41,074 nt of DNA from Hyphomicrobiales bacterium (lineage in GTDB: Bacteria; Pseudomonadota; Alphaproteobacteria; Rhizobiales; Xanthobacteraceae), in the NCBI GenBank assembly GCA_003140315.1, contig PLJS01000216.1, positions 1 through 41,074 on the forward strand, in the 5' to 3' direction. Positions 17,549 through 27,810 of this stretch are shown here, in pieces. The position numbers were made by a program, and so were the translations under genes. The number at the start of each line of letters is the position of its first letter. The stretch's first letter is position 1. The notes below the pieces were generated by a model. The model was not told where the DNA came from. It saw nothing but the letters and a program-made list of their open reading frames with translations, and did not search any database.

Positions 17549-17640
17549 GTCATCCCGGCCGAGCGAAGCGAGAGCCGGGACCCATACTTTCAGGCGCCAT
17601 GGATCCCGGATCGCGCCTCTGGCGCGTCCGGGATGACAGG
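17549..17640. repeat. palindromic repeat, CCGGGATGACAG family, copy 3
   Basis: GTCATCCCGGCCGAGCGAAG opens and CGTCCGGGATGACAGG closes the element, with CCGGGACCCAT inside. The orientation of the GAGCGAAGCGAGAGC hairpin unit is inverted relative to copies 1 and 2. It fills the ATPase-permease gap. Confidence 0.85.
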
Positions 17641-17652
17641 TGAGGAGGCGGC

Positions 17653-19350
17653 ATGAGCGTCGCCGCCATATCGACATCCGCACCCGCCGCGCGCCTCTCG
17701 CGCGAGGAGTGGCTGATGCGGCTCGGCGTCGTGCTGCTGGTCTGTTGGCTGATGTTGGTGATCGCGCTGCCGCTCTGGGCGCTGCTGTCCAAGAGCTTCC
17801 AGAATGCCGACGGCCGCTTCATCGGACTTGCCAATTATGTGCGCTATTTCTCCACGCCGACGCTCTACGGCTCGATCCTGAACAGCGTCGGCGTCGCGAT
17901 CGTCACGACGGGAATCGTGATCCCGCTCGCCTTCACCTATGCGTATGCGCTGACCCGCAGCCGCATGCCGTTCCGTAGCCTGTTCTATGCCGGCGCGATG
18001 CTGCCGCTGTTCGCGCCTTCGCTCCTCTCCGCCATCTCGCTCATCTATCTGTTCGGCAATCAGGGCCTGCTGAAAGGTCTCCTGTTCGGAGGCTCGATCT
18101 ACGGCCCCGTCGGGATCATCGTGGCGCAGGTGTTCTACTGCTTCCCGCATGCGCTGATCATCGCCGTCACGGCGCTCGCGCTCGCCGACGCGCGGCTCTA
18201 CGAGGTTGCCGACGCGCTCGGCACGCGCAAGTCGCGCATCTTCCGCACCGTGACGCTGCCCGGCGCGAAGTTCGGCCTCATCAATGCGGGCTTCGTGGTG
18301 TTCACGCTGGTGGTCACCGATTTCGGCATCGCCAAGGTGATCGGCGGCCAGTTCAACGTGCTGGCGACGGACGCCTACAAGCAGGTGGTCGGCCAGCAGA
18401 ACTTCGAGATGGGCGCTGTCGTCGGCATGGTGCTGCTTGCGCCGGCGGTGCTCGCCTTCGTGATCGACCGCATGGTGCAGCGCCGCCAGGTCGCGCTCCT
18501 CTCCGCGCGCGCGGTGCCGCTCGAGCCGAAGGAGAACCGCGCGCGCGATATCGCGCTGCTGGCGTTCTGCCTTTTCATCGTCGGCCTGCTGATCGTCGTG
18601 CTCGGCACCGCGATCTGGGCCTCGTTCATCACCTATTGGCCCTACAATCTGACGCTCACGCTGAAGAACTACGCCTTCGGCGCCTTCGACCAGAGCGGCT
18701 GGTCGTCCTACGGCAATTCCGTCGCGATGGCGGCCGGCGCCGCGATCCTCGGCACGGCAATCGTCTTCACTGGCGCGTATCTGGTGGAGAAGACCAAGGT
18801 GTTCGCGGGCGGCCGCATGATCGCGCATCTGCTTGCGATGCTGCCGATGGCGGTGCCCGGCTTGGTGCTCGGCCTCGGCTACGTGTTCTTCGTCAATGCG
18901 AGCTGGAACCCGCTGAAGATCCTCTACGGCACGCTCGCCGTGCTGGTCATCAACTGCGTGGCGCATTTCTACACGGTCGCGCACATCACGGCGCTGACCG
19001 CGCTGAAGCAGATCGACCCGGAGTTCGAGTCCGTCTCGGCGTCGCTGAAGGTGCCGTTCTGGCGCACCTTCCGCCGCGTGACTGTGCCGATCTGCATGCC
19101 GGCGATCCTGGACATCGCCGTCTACCTGTTCGTCAATGCGCTCACCACCGTGTCCGCCGTGATCTTCCTCTACGGCGCCGACACCAAGCTCGCCTCGATC
19201 GCGATCGTGCACATGGACGAGGCCGGCGTGACATCGGGCGCCGCCGCGATGGCGACGGTCATCGTCGCGACCGCGCTCGGCGTAAAGCTCCTGCACGTCT
19301 TGCTCGACCGCGTGGTGTTCATGCGCTGGCAAGCGTGGCGGCGAAGGTAG
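17653..19350 (+). CDS. 2-aminoethylphosphonate ABC transporter permease, fused two-domain (AepW/PhnU2-like)
   Basis: A 565-residue inner-membrane permease made of two fused binding-protein-dependent transport domains, about twelve transmembrane segments in all. Each half has its own EAA-type coupling loop: EVADALGTRKSRIFRTVTLP in the first and ESVSASLKVPFWRTFRRVTV in the second. The two halves meet near residue 285-300 (VPLEPKENRARD). GAGGAGG lies just upstream of the ATG. A single fused permease is characteristic of the AepXVW/PhnU2 type of AEP importer rather than the Salmonella PhnUV pair. It closes the three-gene importer. Confidence 0.9.
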   Translation: MSVAAISTSAPAARLSREEWLMRLGVVLLVCWLMLVIALPLWALLSKSFQNADGRFIGLANYVRYFSTPTLYGSILNSVGVAIVTTGIVIPLAFTYAYALTRSRMPFRSLFYAGAMLPLFAPSLLSAISLIYLFGNQGLLKGLLFGGSIYGPVGIIVAQVFYCFPHALIIAVTALALADARLYEVADALGTRKSRIFRTVTLPGAKFGLINAGFVVFTLVVTDFGIAKVIGGQFNVLATDAYKQVVGQQNFEMGAVVGMVLLAPAVLAFVIDRMVQRRQVALLSARAVPLEPKENRARDIALLAFCLFIVGLLIVVLGTAIWASFITYWPYNLTLTLKNYAFGAFDQSGWSSYGNSVAMAAGAAILGTAIVFTGAYLVEKTKVFAGGRMIAHLLAMLPMAVPGLVLGLGYVFFVNASWNPLKILYGTLAVLVINCVAHFYTVAHITALTALKQIDPEFESVSASLKVPFWRTFRRVTVPICMPAILDIAVYLFVNALTTVSAVIFLYGADTKLASIAIVHMDEAGVTSGAAAMATVIVATALGVKLLHVLLDRVVFMRWQAWRRR

Positions 19351-19353
19351 AAT

Positions 19354-19463
19354 GTCATCCCGGGCGAGGCCGAAGGCCGAGACCCGGGACCCATCCGTCC
19401 GGACTGCCGTGAAGAGAGTGATATATGGATTCCGGCTCTCGCTGCGCTCGGCCGGGATGACAG
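19354..19463. repeat. palindromic repeat, CCGGGATGACAG family, copy 4 (left of the GIY-YIG gene)
   Basis: GTCATCCCGGGCGAGGCCGA opens, GACCCGGGACCCATCC lies inside, and CTCGGCCGGGATGACAG closes. It runs from the permease stop to within 15 bases of the nuclease start. Confidence 0.85.
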
Positions 19464-19477
19464 ACGGAGCAACCCGC

Positions 19478-19774
19478 TTGTCCTACTACGTCTACATCCT
19501 CGCAAGCGGCCGCCGCGGAACGACCTATGTCGGGGTGACAAATGATCTCATCCGGCGTGTCTACGAGCATCGCATCGATGCTGTGCCCGAGTTTACGAGG
19601 AAACATCGGGTACATCGACTCGTCTATTGTGAAGTTCACGATGATATCAACGAAGCGATTTTGAGAGAGAAAAGGCTGAAGCGCTGGGCGCGTGCTTGGA
19701 AGATCGAGTTGATTGAAAAACAGCATGAGGATTGGAATGATCTCTGGCCAATGTTGGCGGCAGGCGGTGGCTGA
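19478..19774 (+). CDS. GIY-YIG nuclease family protein (small, stand-alone)
   Basis: A 98-residue protein that is almost only a GIY-YIG domain: YYVYILASG and TTYVGVTNDLIRRVYEHR form the GIY/YIG strands and the helix with catalytic arginine, and AILREKRLKRWARAWKIELIE is the conserved C-terminal segment with the glutamate. I chose TTG at 19478, with GGAG 9-10 bases upstream. The alternative ATG at 19457 lies inside a palindromic repeat, as does the rest of the longer open frame. The gene is visibly richer in A+T than its neighbours and is flanked on both sides by copies of the same repeat, which suggests that it arrived by transfer. It has no evident role in phosphonate metabolism. Confidence 0.85.
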   Translation: MSYYVYILASGRRGTTYVGVTNDLIRRVYEHRIDAVPEFTRKHRVHRLVYCEVHDDINEAILREKRLKRWARAWKIELIEKQHEDWNDLWPMLAAGGG

Positions 19775-19790
19775 GGCGGTGCCTCTCCGC

Positions 19791-19909
19791 TGTCCGGGCA
19801 AGGCCGAGACGAGACCCGGGATCCATCCAGCACCGCGCGGGATAGATGGGTCCCGGATAGCCGTTGCGCGGCTTCCGGGATGACAGTGTGAGTGTGGCCG
19901 GGATGACAG
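19791..19909. repeat. palindromic repeat, CCGGGATGACAG family, copy 5 (right of the GIY-YIG gene)
   Basis: TGTCCGGGCAAGGCCGAGAC opens, followed by ACCCGGGATCCATCC, GATGGGTCCCGGATAGCCG and two terminal CCGGGATGACAG units. It ends 4 bases before the next ATG. Confidence 0.85.
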
Positions 19910-19913
19910 ACGT

Positions 19914-21257
19914 ATGATTGCGCAATCCGAAGGCGACACCAACCTCTCGCCGCGCCGGCGCGAGTGGGCCGAGCGCAATCTCGACGCGGAAGCGCGCACG
20001 CTGCTTGTGGACGACGAGAAATATTTCCTGCGCCAGTCGGTCTCGACGCCGTGCCTGAACGCCATCGTGAAGGCCGAAGGCCTCTTCATCGAAGACACCG
20101 CCGGCCGCCGCTACATGGATTTCCACGGCAACAATGTGCACCACATCGGCTACGGCCATCCGCGGCTCAAGCGCGCGATCACCGACCAGATGGACGCGCT
20201 GCCGTTCGCGCCGCGCCGTTACACCTGTGGGCCAGCGGTGGCGCTCGCCGAAAAGCTCGCGACAATCGCGCCCGGCAACCTGTCGAAGGTGTTGTTCACC
20301 ACCGGCGGCTCGGATGCCATTGAAGTCGCGATCAAGCTCGCGCGCGCCGCGACCGGCCGCTACAAGACGCTGTCATTCTGGGACGCCTTCCACGGCGCGG
20401 GCTTCGGCGCGGCGGCGGTCGGCGGCGAGGCGCTGTTCCGCCAGGGCGTCGGCCCGCTGATGCCGGGCGCCGAGCATGTCGCGCCCTATGCGTCGTATCG
20501 CTGCCCCTATGGCACGACCTCGATCGAAGCGAGCGGCGAGGCCTGTGCGCGCATGATCGACTACGTACTGGAGAAGGAAGGCGACATCGCGGCCTTCATC
20601 GCCGAGCCGATGCGCGCGGTGCCGCACATCCCGCCGCCCGGCTTCTGGCGCAAGGTGCGCGCGGCCTGCGACCGCCACGGCACGCTGCTGATCTTCGACG
20701 AGATCCCGACCGGCCTCGGCAAGACCGGCAAGATGTTCGCCAGCCAGCACGACGGCGTCGTGCCGGACATTCTGGTGCTCGGCAAAGCGCTCGGCGGCGG
20801 CATCCTGCCGATCGCGGCCGTGATCGTGCGCCCGGAGCTCGACGTCGGCGCGGCTCACGCGTTCGGCCACTACACTCACGAGAAAAATCCGGTGACGTGC
20901 CGCGCCGCGCTCGCCACTATCGAGATCATCGAGGACGAAGGACTTGTGGCGAACGCCGCCAAGGTCGGCGCCTTCGCGCTCGCCCGCATGAACGAGATGA
21001 AGTCGCGCCACCCGCTGATCGGCGACGTGCGCGGCGTCGGCTGCCTGCTCGGCATCGAGCTCGTCGTCGACCGCGAGACGCGCGCGCCCGCGAACGACGC
21101 GGCCGAGGCCGTGCTCTATGCGGCGCTCGACAAAGGCCTGTCGTTCAAGACCACGTTCGGCAACGTGATGACCTTGACGCCGCCGCTCACCGTGACGGAA
21201 GGCGACATGGCGCGCGCGCTGGATATCATCGAGGACTGTATTGCGGCGACTTCGTAG
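19914..21257 (+). CDS. class III aminotransferase-fold PLP enzyme, probable (R)-1-hydroxy-2-aminoethylphosphonate ammonia-lyase (PbfA-like)
   Basis: A 447-residue fold-type I PLP enzyme. Landmarks are MDFHGNNVHHIGYGHPRLK, LFTTGGSDAIEVAIKLAR (PLP phosphate loop), FWDAFHGAG, LIFDEIPTGLGKTGKMF (Asp contacting PLP), VLGKALGGGILP with the Schiff-base lysine, and FGHYTHEKNPV. The pattern YFLRQSVSTPCLNAI near the N-terminus with GNNVH and HYTHEKNP is what I associate with PbfA, a lyase that eliminates ammonia from (R)-1-hydroxy-AEP to give phosphonoacetaldehyde. Its product would enter at PhnY. An ordinary omega-transaminase is the alternative. The ATG follows a repeat by four bases, and a clear ribosome site is lacking. 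Confidence 0.78.
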   Translation: MIAQSEGDTNLSPRRREWAERNLDAEARTLLVDDEKYFLRQSVSTPCLNAIVKAEGLFIEDTAGRRYMDFHGNNVHHIGYGHPRLKRAITDQMDALPFAPRRYTCGPAVALAEKLATIAPGNLSKVLFTTGGSDAIEVAIKLARAATGRYKTLSFWDAFHGAGFGAAAVGGEALFRQGVGPLMPGAEHVAPYASYRCPYGTTSIEASGEACARMIDYVLEKEGDIAAFIAEPMRAVPHIPPPGFWRKVRAACDRHGTLLIFDEIPTGLGKTGKMFASQHDGVVPDILVLGKALGGGILPIAAVIVRPELDVGAAHAFGHYTHEKNPVTCRAALATIEIIEDEGLVANAAKVGAFALARMNEMKSRHPLIGDVRGVGCLLGIELVVDRETRAPANDAAEAVLYAALDKGLSFKTTFGNVMTLTPPLTVTEGDMARALDIIEDCIAATS

Positions 21258-21324
21258 GGTGGGTTAGCGAAGCGTAACCCACCATTCTGTCGGCGGGTTA
21301 CGCCTTCGGCCAACCCGCCCTACG
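21254..21324. repeat. palindromic repeat, GTAGGGTGGGTTAGCG type
   Basis: GTAGGGTGGGTTAGCGAAGC opens, and CCAACCCGCCCTACG closes as its imperfect inverted copy, with TAACCCACC and GGCGGGTTA inside. It overlaps the stop codon of the preceding gene (TAG at 21255-21257). The type is common in Bradyrhizobium-related genomes. Confidence 0.8.
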
Positions 21325-21337
21325 CCAAAGGGGAAAG

Positions 21338-22705
21338 ATGCCCGGCAATCTCAGCTTCAACGACCTGAAAAAATCCGTCGCCGCCGGCACGATCGACACC
21401 GTGATCGTCGCGATGGTCGACATGCAGGGCCGCCTGATCGGCAAGCGCTTCCAGGCGGAGTTCTTCATCGACGGCGCCTATGAAGAAACGCATGGCTGCG
21501 ACTACCTGCTTGCCGACGACATCGACATGGAACCGGTGCCGGGCTACGCGGCGGCGAGCTGGGACAAAGGCTATGGCGATTTCGTCATGAAGCCCGACAT
21601 GACGACGCTGCGCAGCCTGCCGTGGCTTGCCGGCACCGCGCTGGTGCTTGCCGACGTACTCGACCACCATCACGTCGATGTGCCGCACTCGCCGCGCGCA
21701 ATGCTCAAGGCCCAGGTCGCGCGCCTGAAGAAGCAGAAGATGCGCGCCTACTGCGCCTCCGAGCTCGAATTCTATCTGTTCGACGAGAGCTACGAGGCGA
21801 TCCACCACAAGCGCTACATCAACCCGAAGACCGCCGGCCATTACATCGAGGACTATCACATCCTCCAGACCACCAAGGAGGAGGGCGTGATGCGCGCCGT
21901 GCGCCGCGGCCTGCAGGGCGCCGGCATCCCGGTCGAGAACTCCAAGGGCGAGTGGGGGCCGGGGCAGGAAGAGATCAACGTCCGCTATTCCGATGCGCTC
22001 GACATGGCGGACAATCACGCCATCCTGAAGAACGGCGTGAAGGAGATCGCGCACGGACAGGGCAAAGCCGTCACCTTCATGGCGAAGTGGAACTACGGCC
22101 TCGCGGGCTCGTCCTCGCATGTGCACACGTCGCTGTGGGACGCCGGCGGCAAGACGCCTTTGTTCTTCGCGCCGAAGGCCGAGCACGGCATGTCGCCACT
22201 AATGCGCTCGTTCGTGGCGGGCCAGCTCGCCTACGCGCGCGACATCACCTACTTTCTCGCGCCCTATATCAACTCCTACAAGCGCTTCCAGGTCGGCACC
22301 TTCGCGCCGACCAAGGCCGTGTGGAGCCGCGACAACCGCACCGCCGGTTTCCGCCTGTGCGGCGAGGGCGGCAAGTCGATCCGCATCGAATGCCGCATCG
22401 GCGGCGCGGACTTGAACCCGTATCTCGCCTTCGCGGCGCTGATCGCTGCGGGCCTCGCGGGCGTGGAGGAGAAGCTGACGCTCGAGGCGCCGTTCTCGGG
22501 CGATGCCTATGTCGGCAAGGCGCTGCCCGAGGTGCCGAAGACCCTGCGCGAGGCGAGCGCGTGTCTCGACAAGTCCTTGATGCTGCGTGGCGTGTTCGGC
22601 GATGGCGTCGTCGATCATTACGTCCACACCGCGAAGTGGGAGCAGTTCGAATACGACCGGCGCGTCACCGACTGGGAGCTGACGCGCGGGTTTGAGAGGT
22701 ATTGA
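21338..22705 (+). CDS. glutamine synthetase family ligase (gamma-glutamyl-amine synthetase-like)
   Basis: A 455-residue member of the glutamine synthetase superfamily. The catalytic domain shows CASELEFYLFDE (metal-binding Glu), GQEEINVRYSDALDMADNH, FMAKWNYGLAGSSSHVHTSLWD (ATP/glutamate site), NSYKRFQVGTFAPTKAVWSRDNRTAGFR and IECRIGGADLNPYLAFAA. The N-terminal beta-grasp region differs from housekeeping GlnA, and there is no adenylylation-loop tyrosine motif. This places it with PuuA/GlnT-type enzymes, which often ligate glutamate to an amine other than ammonia. AGGGGAAAG is a good ribosome site. Its place between the PbfA-like gene and the alcohol dehydrogenase suggests an amino- or N-methylamino-phosphonate or a released amine as substrate; that is inference. 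Confidence 0.85.
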   Translation: MPGNLSFNDLKKSVAAGTIDTVIVAMVDMQGRLIGKRFQAEFFIDGAYEETHGCDYLLADDIDMEPVPGYAAASWDKGYGDFVMKPDMTTLRSLPWLAGTALVLADVLDHHHVDVPHSPRAMLKAQVARLKKQKMRAYCASELEFYLFDESYEAIHHKRYINPKTAGHYIEDYHILQTTKEEGVMRAVRRGLQGAGIPVENSKGEWGPGQEEINVRYSDALDMADNHAILKNGVKEIAHGQGKAVTFMAKWNYGLAGSSSHVHTSLWDAGGKTPLFFAPKAEHGMSPLMRSFVAGQLAYARDITYFLAPYINSYKRFQVGTFAPTKAVWSRDNRTAGFRLCGEGGKSIRIECRIGGADLNPYLAFAALIAAGLAGVEEKLTLEAPFSGDAYVGKALPEVPKTLREASACLDKSLMLRGVFGDGVVDHYVHTAKWEQFEYDRRVTDWELTRGFERY

Positions 22706-22718
22706 CCTTTCTTTCCCT

Positions 22719-22737
22719 CTCCCCGCGCGATGGGGAG
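22719..22737. repeat. short hairpin CTCCCC-N7-GGGGAG
   Basis: CTCCCC (22719-22724) and GGGGAG (22732-22737) enclose GCGCGAT, 14 bases after the GS-family stop. It looks like a remnant of a dispersed repeat and may be a weak terminator or processing hairpin before the dehydrogenase gene. Confidence 0.5.
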
Positions 22738-22756
22738 CGGGAAAAAGGAGCAAGAC

Positions 22757-23913
<1,157 letters not shown>

Positions 23914-23914
<1 letters not shown>

Positions 23915-23983
23915 TAGCCCGCATGAGCGAAGCGACATGCGGGAAGGCCCGCCCCGGATGTCGCTGCGCTCATCCGGGCTACG
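23914..23983. repeat. palindromic repeat, GTAGCCCGCATGAGCG family, copy 2
   Basis: GTAGCCCGCATGAGCGAAGC opens and GCTCATCCGGGCTACG closes. It spans the whole gap between two convergent genes: its first base is the last of the dehydrogenase stop, and its CTA (23979-23981) is the stop of the glycosyltransferase on the other strand. Confidence 0.88.
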
Positions 23984-24670
23984 AAGACTCGTATCGTCTC
24001 GCCAACTCTTCCGGCTTCGCGCCGAAGAAATACGCCAGCCGCAAGCGCCACATCAGAACGACCGTGCGCACTACGCCGCGTTTTTCCCAGCGCCGGCCCG
24101 AGGTGGTCACGCGTGCGGAGAGGTACAGCGGGCGCGACACGCGCTTCAAGTTGCGAGCCAGCGTGATGTCCTCCATCAGGGCGATCTCCGGAAAGCCTCC
24201 GACGGCCGCGAAGGCGTCGCGCTTGCAGAACATCGCCTGGTCGCCGGTCGAAATGCCGGTGAGGAGCGAGCGCGCATTCATGAACGCCGCGATCACCGGG
24301 AACAGTCTGTGGCCGCCGTCGATCGCGACGTCGAAGCGGCCCCAGGCGCGGCCCGATTGCTTCAAGCCGTCGCGCACGAGCCGGTCGGCATCCTCCGGAA
24401 GCCGCGTGTCGGCATGGAGAAACAACAGTACATCGCCGTGCGCCGTTGCGGCGCCGGCATTCATCTGCACGGCGCGGCCGCCCGGCGCCGCGATCACGCT
24501 GTCGGCGAGCAGACGGGCGCGCGCGACCGTGTCGTCGCGGCTACCGCCATCGACCACGATGACCTCGACACCGCGCGCCTGTAGAGGAGCAAGCGCCAAC
24601 AGCGCATCCGCGATGCGCTCCGCCTCGTCGAGCACCGGCATGATGATGGACAGCGCAGGACGCGCCGAAC

Positions 24671-24674
<4 letters not shown>
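23979..24674 (-). CDS. family 2 glycosyltransferase, arsenosugar-type (TIGR04283-like)
   Basis: A 231-residue GT-A glycosyltransferase: LSIIMPVLDEAERIADALLAL at the N-terminus, VEVIVVDGGSRDDTVARAR, GRAVQMNAGAATAHGDVLLFLHADTRLP (donor-binding DxD-like HAD) and QAMFCKRDAFAAVGGFPEIALMEDITLARNLK. This is the pattern of the single-domain enzymes found next to arsS genes. The start is GTG, overlapping the ArsS stop in a GTGA arrangement, so translation is coupled. A longer frame upstream reads antisense through ArsS and is not coding. The C-terminal TAG comes from a palindromic repeat. The sugar donor and acceptor are unknown. Confidence 0.87.
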
Positions 24675-25645
<971 letters not shown>

Positions 25646-25677
25646 GTTGCGGAGTCTGCCATGAGTTGTGCGACGCG

Positions 25678-26457
25678 TCACCCCGCAGGAATGGCAGTCG
25701 CGACCGGCGCTTCAAATCCGATGCGCCCGAACCCCGGCAGCTTCAGCGCCGGGCTGCGCAGGTCGATCCCGGCCACGAGCCCGGCAAAATTCAGCTCGAT
25801 CCCCTCGACCCAGCCGATCTTGATGCCGATCACGCCCCAGAGGCTCGCCTCGACGCCGGTACCGCTGTCGGTCAGGCCGAGATAGGGCAGGGACCGGAAA
25901 TCGCGGCCGATCGCATTCGGAGGCAGCATCGCGCCGAGCTCCGGCACCGCGCGCAGCGCGGTCGCGACGAACGTGTTGCTGTTCGGCCCCGGCCATAGCC
26001 GATAGTCGCCCGCGTTGCCGTATTGGTAGTCCTTGATAGCCGCTTCGATCTTCGGGATCAGCCTGGCGGCTTGCGCGCCTTTGACGTCGGCGACGACGGT
26101 TGGCCGGTTGCCATACCACAAGCCGTCCGGCGCCCAGCCGTTGAGTCGCACCGGGCTGCCCCAGCCGACCACGTCGTAGCGGGTCCAGCGCAGCGCGTTC
26201 TCGCGCTTGAGCACAATCCAGCTATGCACCGCGACCGCGCCCTTCCAGCCGCCGGTGCGCCCGGAGAAGACCAGCACGCGCGCTTCCAGCTCGGCGGCCG
26301 GGGCCGGCAGGCTGCCGGTGCTCGACCAGTCCGCGTCGCGCCAGCCGCGCGGGCCGCCCTCATAGGCGACGAGCGCGGCGCGCGCCGCGACCGGCAGCAG
26401 GAACAGGGCGAGGAACATCAGCATGAGGAATTTGCGGTAGGAGCGGCGCTGTTGCAT
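25678..26457 (-). CDS. DUF3750 family protein
   Basis: A 259-residue protein of unknown function, recognisable as DUF3750 by SSTGSLPAP, AVAVHSWIVLKREN, RYDVVGWGSPVRLNGWAPDG, DYRLWPGPNSNTFVATALR and LPPNAIGRDFR. The N-terminus (KFLMLMFLALFLLPVAARAA) is a membrane anchor or signal peptide. The conserved GPNSNTF and HSW segments suggest a hydrolase-like active site, but none is established. It is encoded upstream of arsS on the same strand and may be co-transcribed, though this need not be functional. The gap of 75 bases to the divergent asparaginase holds their promoters; no clear box is visible. Confidence 0.8.
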   Translation of the reverse strand: MQQRRSYRKFLMLMFLALFLLPVAARAALVAYEGGPRGWRDADWSSTGSLPAPAAELEARVLVFSGRTGGWKGAVAVHSWIVLKRENALRWTRYDVVGWGSPVRLNGWAPDGLWYGNRPTVVADVKGAQAARLIPKIEAAIKDYQYGNAGDYRLWPGPNSNTFVATALRAVPELGAMLPPNAIGRDFRSLPYLGLTDSGTGVEASLWGVIGIKIGWVEGIELNFAGLVAGIDLRSPALKLPGFGRIGFEAPVATAIPAG

Positions 26458-26532
26458 GACGGTTGCGAGTATAAATGGTTTCCGCCCGAACTATGACAAG
26501 GGACGGCGCGAAGGCAACGCGTGTCATTACAA

Positions 26533-27552
26533 ATGAGTAATCCGGTTCTGGTCGAGGTGTTGCGCGGCGCGCTGGTGGAAAGCCGCCATCGCGGCGCGCT
26601 CGCGGTCGTCGATGCGGATGGCGCGACGGTGTTGGCGCTTGGCGACGCCGCGCGGCCGGTCTATCCGCGCTCGGCGGTGAAGCCGCTGCAGGCGCTGGCG
26701 CTGGTGGAGAGCGGCGCGGCGGACCGCTTTGGCTTCGGTGACGAGGAACTCGCGCTCGCCTGCGCGAGCCACGGCGGCGAGCCCGCGCATGTGGAGGTCG
26801 CGACGCGCATGCTCGCGCGCGCGGGGCTCGATGCCGGCGCGCTCGAATGCGGCACGCACTGGCCCATGCATCAGGCTTCGAGCCAAGCGCTGGCGCGCTC
26901 GGGCGCAGCGCCGTCGGCGCTGCACAACAACTGCTCGGGCAAGCATGCGGGATTCCTGTGCGTCGCGTGCCAGAGCGGCGTCGATCATCACGGCTATGTG
27001 GGGGCGAGCCACCCGGTCCAGCGGGACGTGAAGGCCGCGATCGACAGCCTCACCGGCATCAGCGTGTCGGAGGATCGCTGCGGCATCGACGGCTGCTCGA
27101 TCCCGACCTGGGCGGTGCCGCTCTCAGCGCTCGCGCATGGCTTTGCGCGCTTCGGCACGGGGCAGGGCCTTGAGCCTGAGCGCGCCAAGGCGGCCGCGCG
27201 GCTGCGTGCGGCTTGCGCAGCGCAGCCCTATTACGTGGCGGGCACCGGCCGCTTCTGCACCGAGATCATGCGGCAACTTGGTGCGCGCGCGCTGGTCAAG
27301 ACCGGCGCCGAGGGCGTGTATTGCGCGGCGTTGCCGGGCGAGGGGCTGGGCATCGCGCTCAAATGCGACGACGGGGGCACGCGCGCCGCCGAGGTCATGA
27401 TGGCGGCTGCGATCGCGCGCTTCCTGCTGTTGCCGGACGCGGATCGCGCCGCGCTCGGCCGCTTCGCTCGGCCGACGATGCGCAACTGGAACGGGATCGA
27501 GGTGGGAGGATTGCGGCCGACGGACGCTCTGGCCGTCCCGCTGCCGGGATGA
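26533..27552 (+). CDS. type III (Rhizobium etli ReAV-like) L-asparaginase
   Basis: A protein of 339 residues from the ATG at 26533, or 343 from the GTG at 26521, which has AAGG seven bases upstream; both starts are possible. The family core is complete: VESRHRG, YPRSAVKPLQALAL (Ser and Lys of the S-x-x-K motif), CASHGGEPAH, HNNCSGKHAGFL (Cys and Lys), CGIDGCSIPTW (metal- or substrate-binding Cys) and GRFCTEIMRQ (Cys). These enzymes hydrolyse asparagine to aspartate and ammonia in the cytoplasm. The last codons and the TGA come from a CCGGGATGACAG repeat remnant (27541-27554), so the C-terminus has been trimmed or replaced by repeat sequence. Confidence 0.92.
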   Translation: MSNPVLVEVLRGALVESRHRGALAVVDADGATVLALGDAARPVYPRSAVKPLQALALVESGAADRFGFGDEELALACASHGGEPAHVEVATRMLARAGLDAGALECGTHWPMHQASSQALARSGAAPSALHNNCSGKHAGFLCVACQSGVDHHGYVGASHPVQRDVKAAIDSLTGISVSEDRCGIDGCSIPTWAVPLSALAHGFARFGTGQGLEPERAKAAARLRAACAAQPYYVAGTGRFCTEIMRQLGARALVKTGAEGVYCAALPGEGLGIALKCDDGGTRAAEVMMAAAIARFLLLPDADRAALGRFARPTMRNWNGIEVGGLRPTDALAVPLPG

Positions 27553-27554
27553 CA
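27541..27554. repeat. remnant of the CCGGGATGACAG repeat family
   Basis: CTGCCGGGATGACAG-type sequence supplies the last residues (PG) and the stop codon of the asparaginase. Only the terminal unit of the element is present. Confidence 0.55.
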
Positions 27555-27624
27555 GCCCACCACGACCTCGTTATGGTCCCCGCAACAACAAGAACAAACC
27601 ATCGGGCCTGAGGGGGAATTTGCG

Positions 27625-27810
27625 GTGAAGAACTATCCGGTCATCACCCGGCTTTTGTGCGTGGCCTTGGTGGTCAGCGTCATGTTTCCGGTCGGGCGGA
27701 TGCTGTTTCCGATGATCGACCACGAGATCGGAACGGGTCCGTTCGGCGCGCTTGAAGCGGTCGTGAGCACGACCCTCGGCTTCGGCATCTACGCGATGCT
27801 GTTCGGCTAG
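27625..27810 (+). CDS. small two-helix membrane protein, unknown function
   Basis: A 61-residue protein starting at GTG (27625), with AGGGGGAA 8-13 bases upstream. Two hydrophobic segments are visible: VITRLLCVALVVSVMFPVG and ALEAVVSTTLGFGIYAMLF, linked by a short acidic loop (MIDHEIGTGPFG). I do not recognise a family. The stop overlaps the end of the convergent CoA-transferase gene by four bases. Confidence 0.6.
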   Translation: MKNYPVITRLLCVALVVSVMFPVGRMLFPMIDHEIGTGPFGALEAVVSTTLGFGIYAMLFG

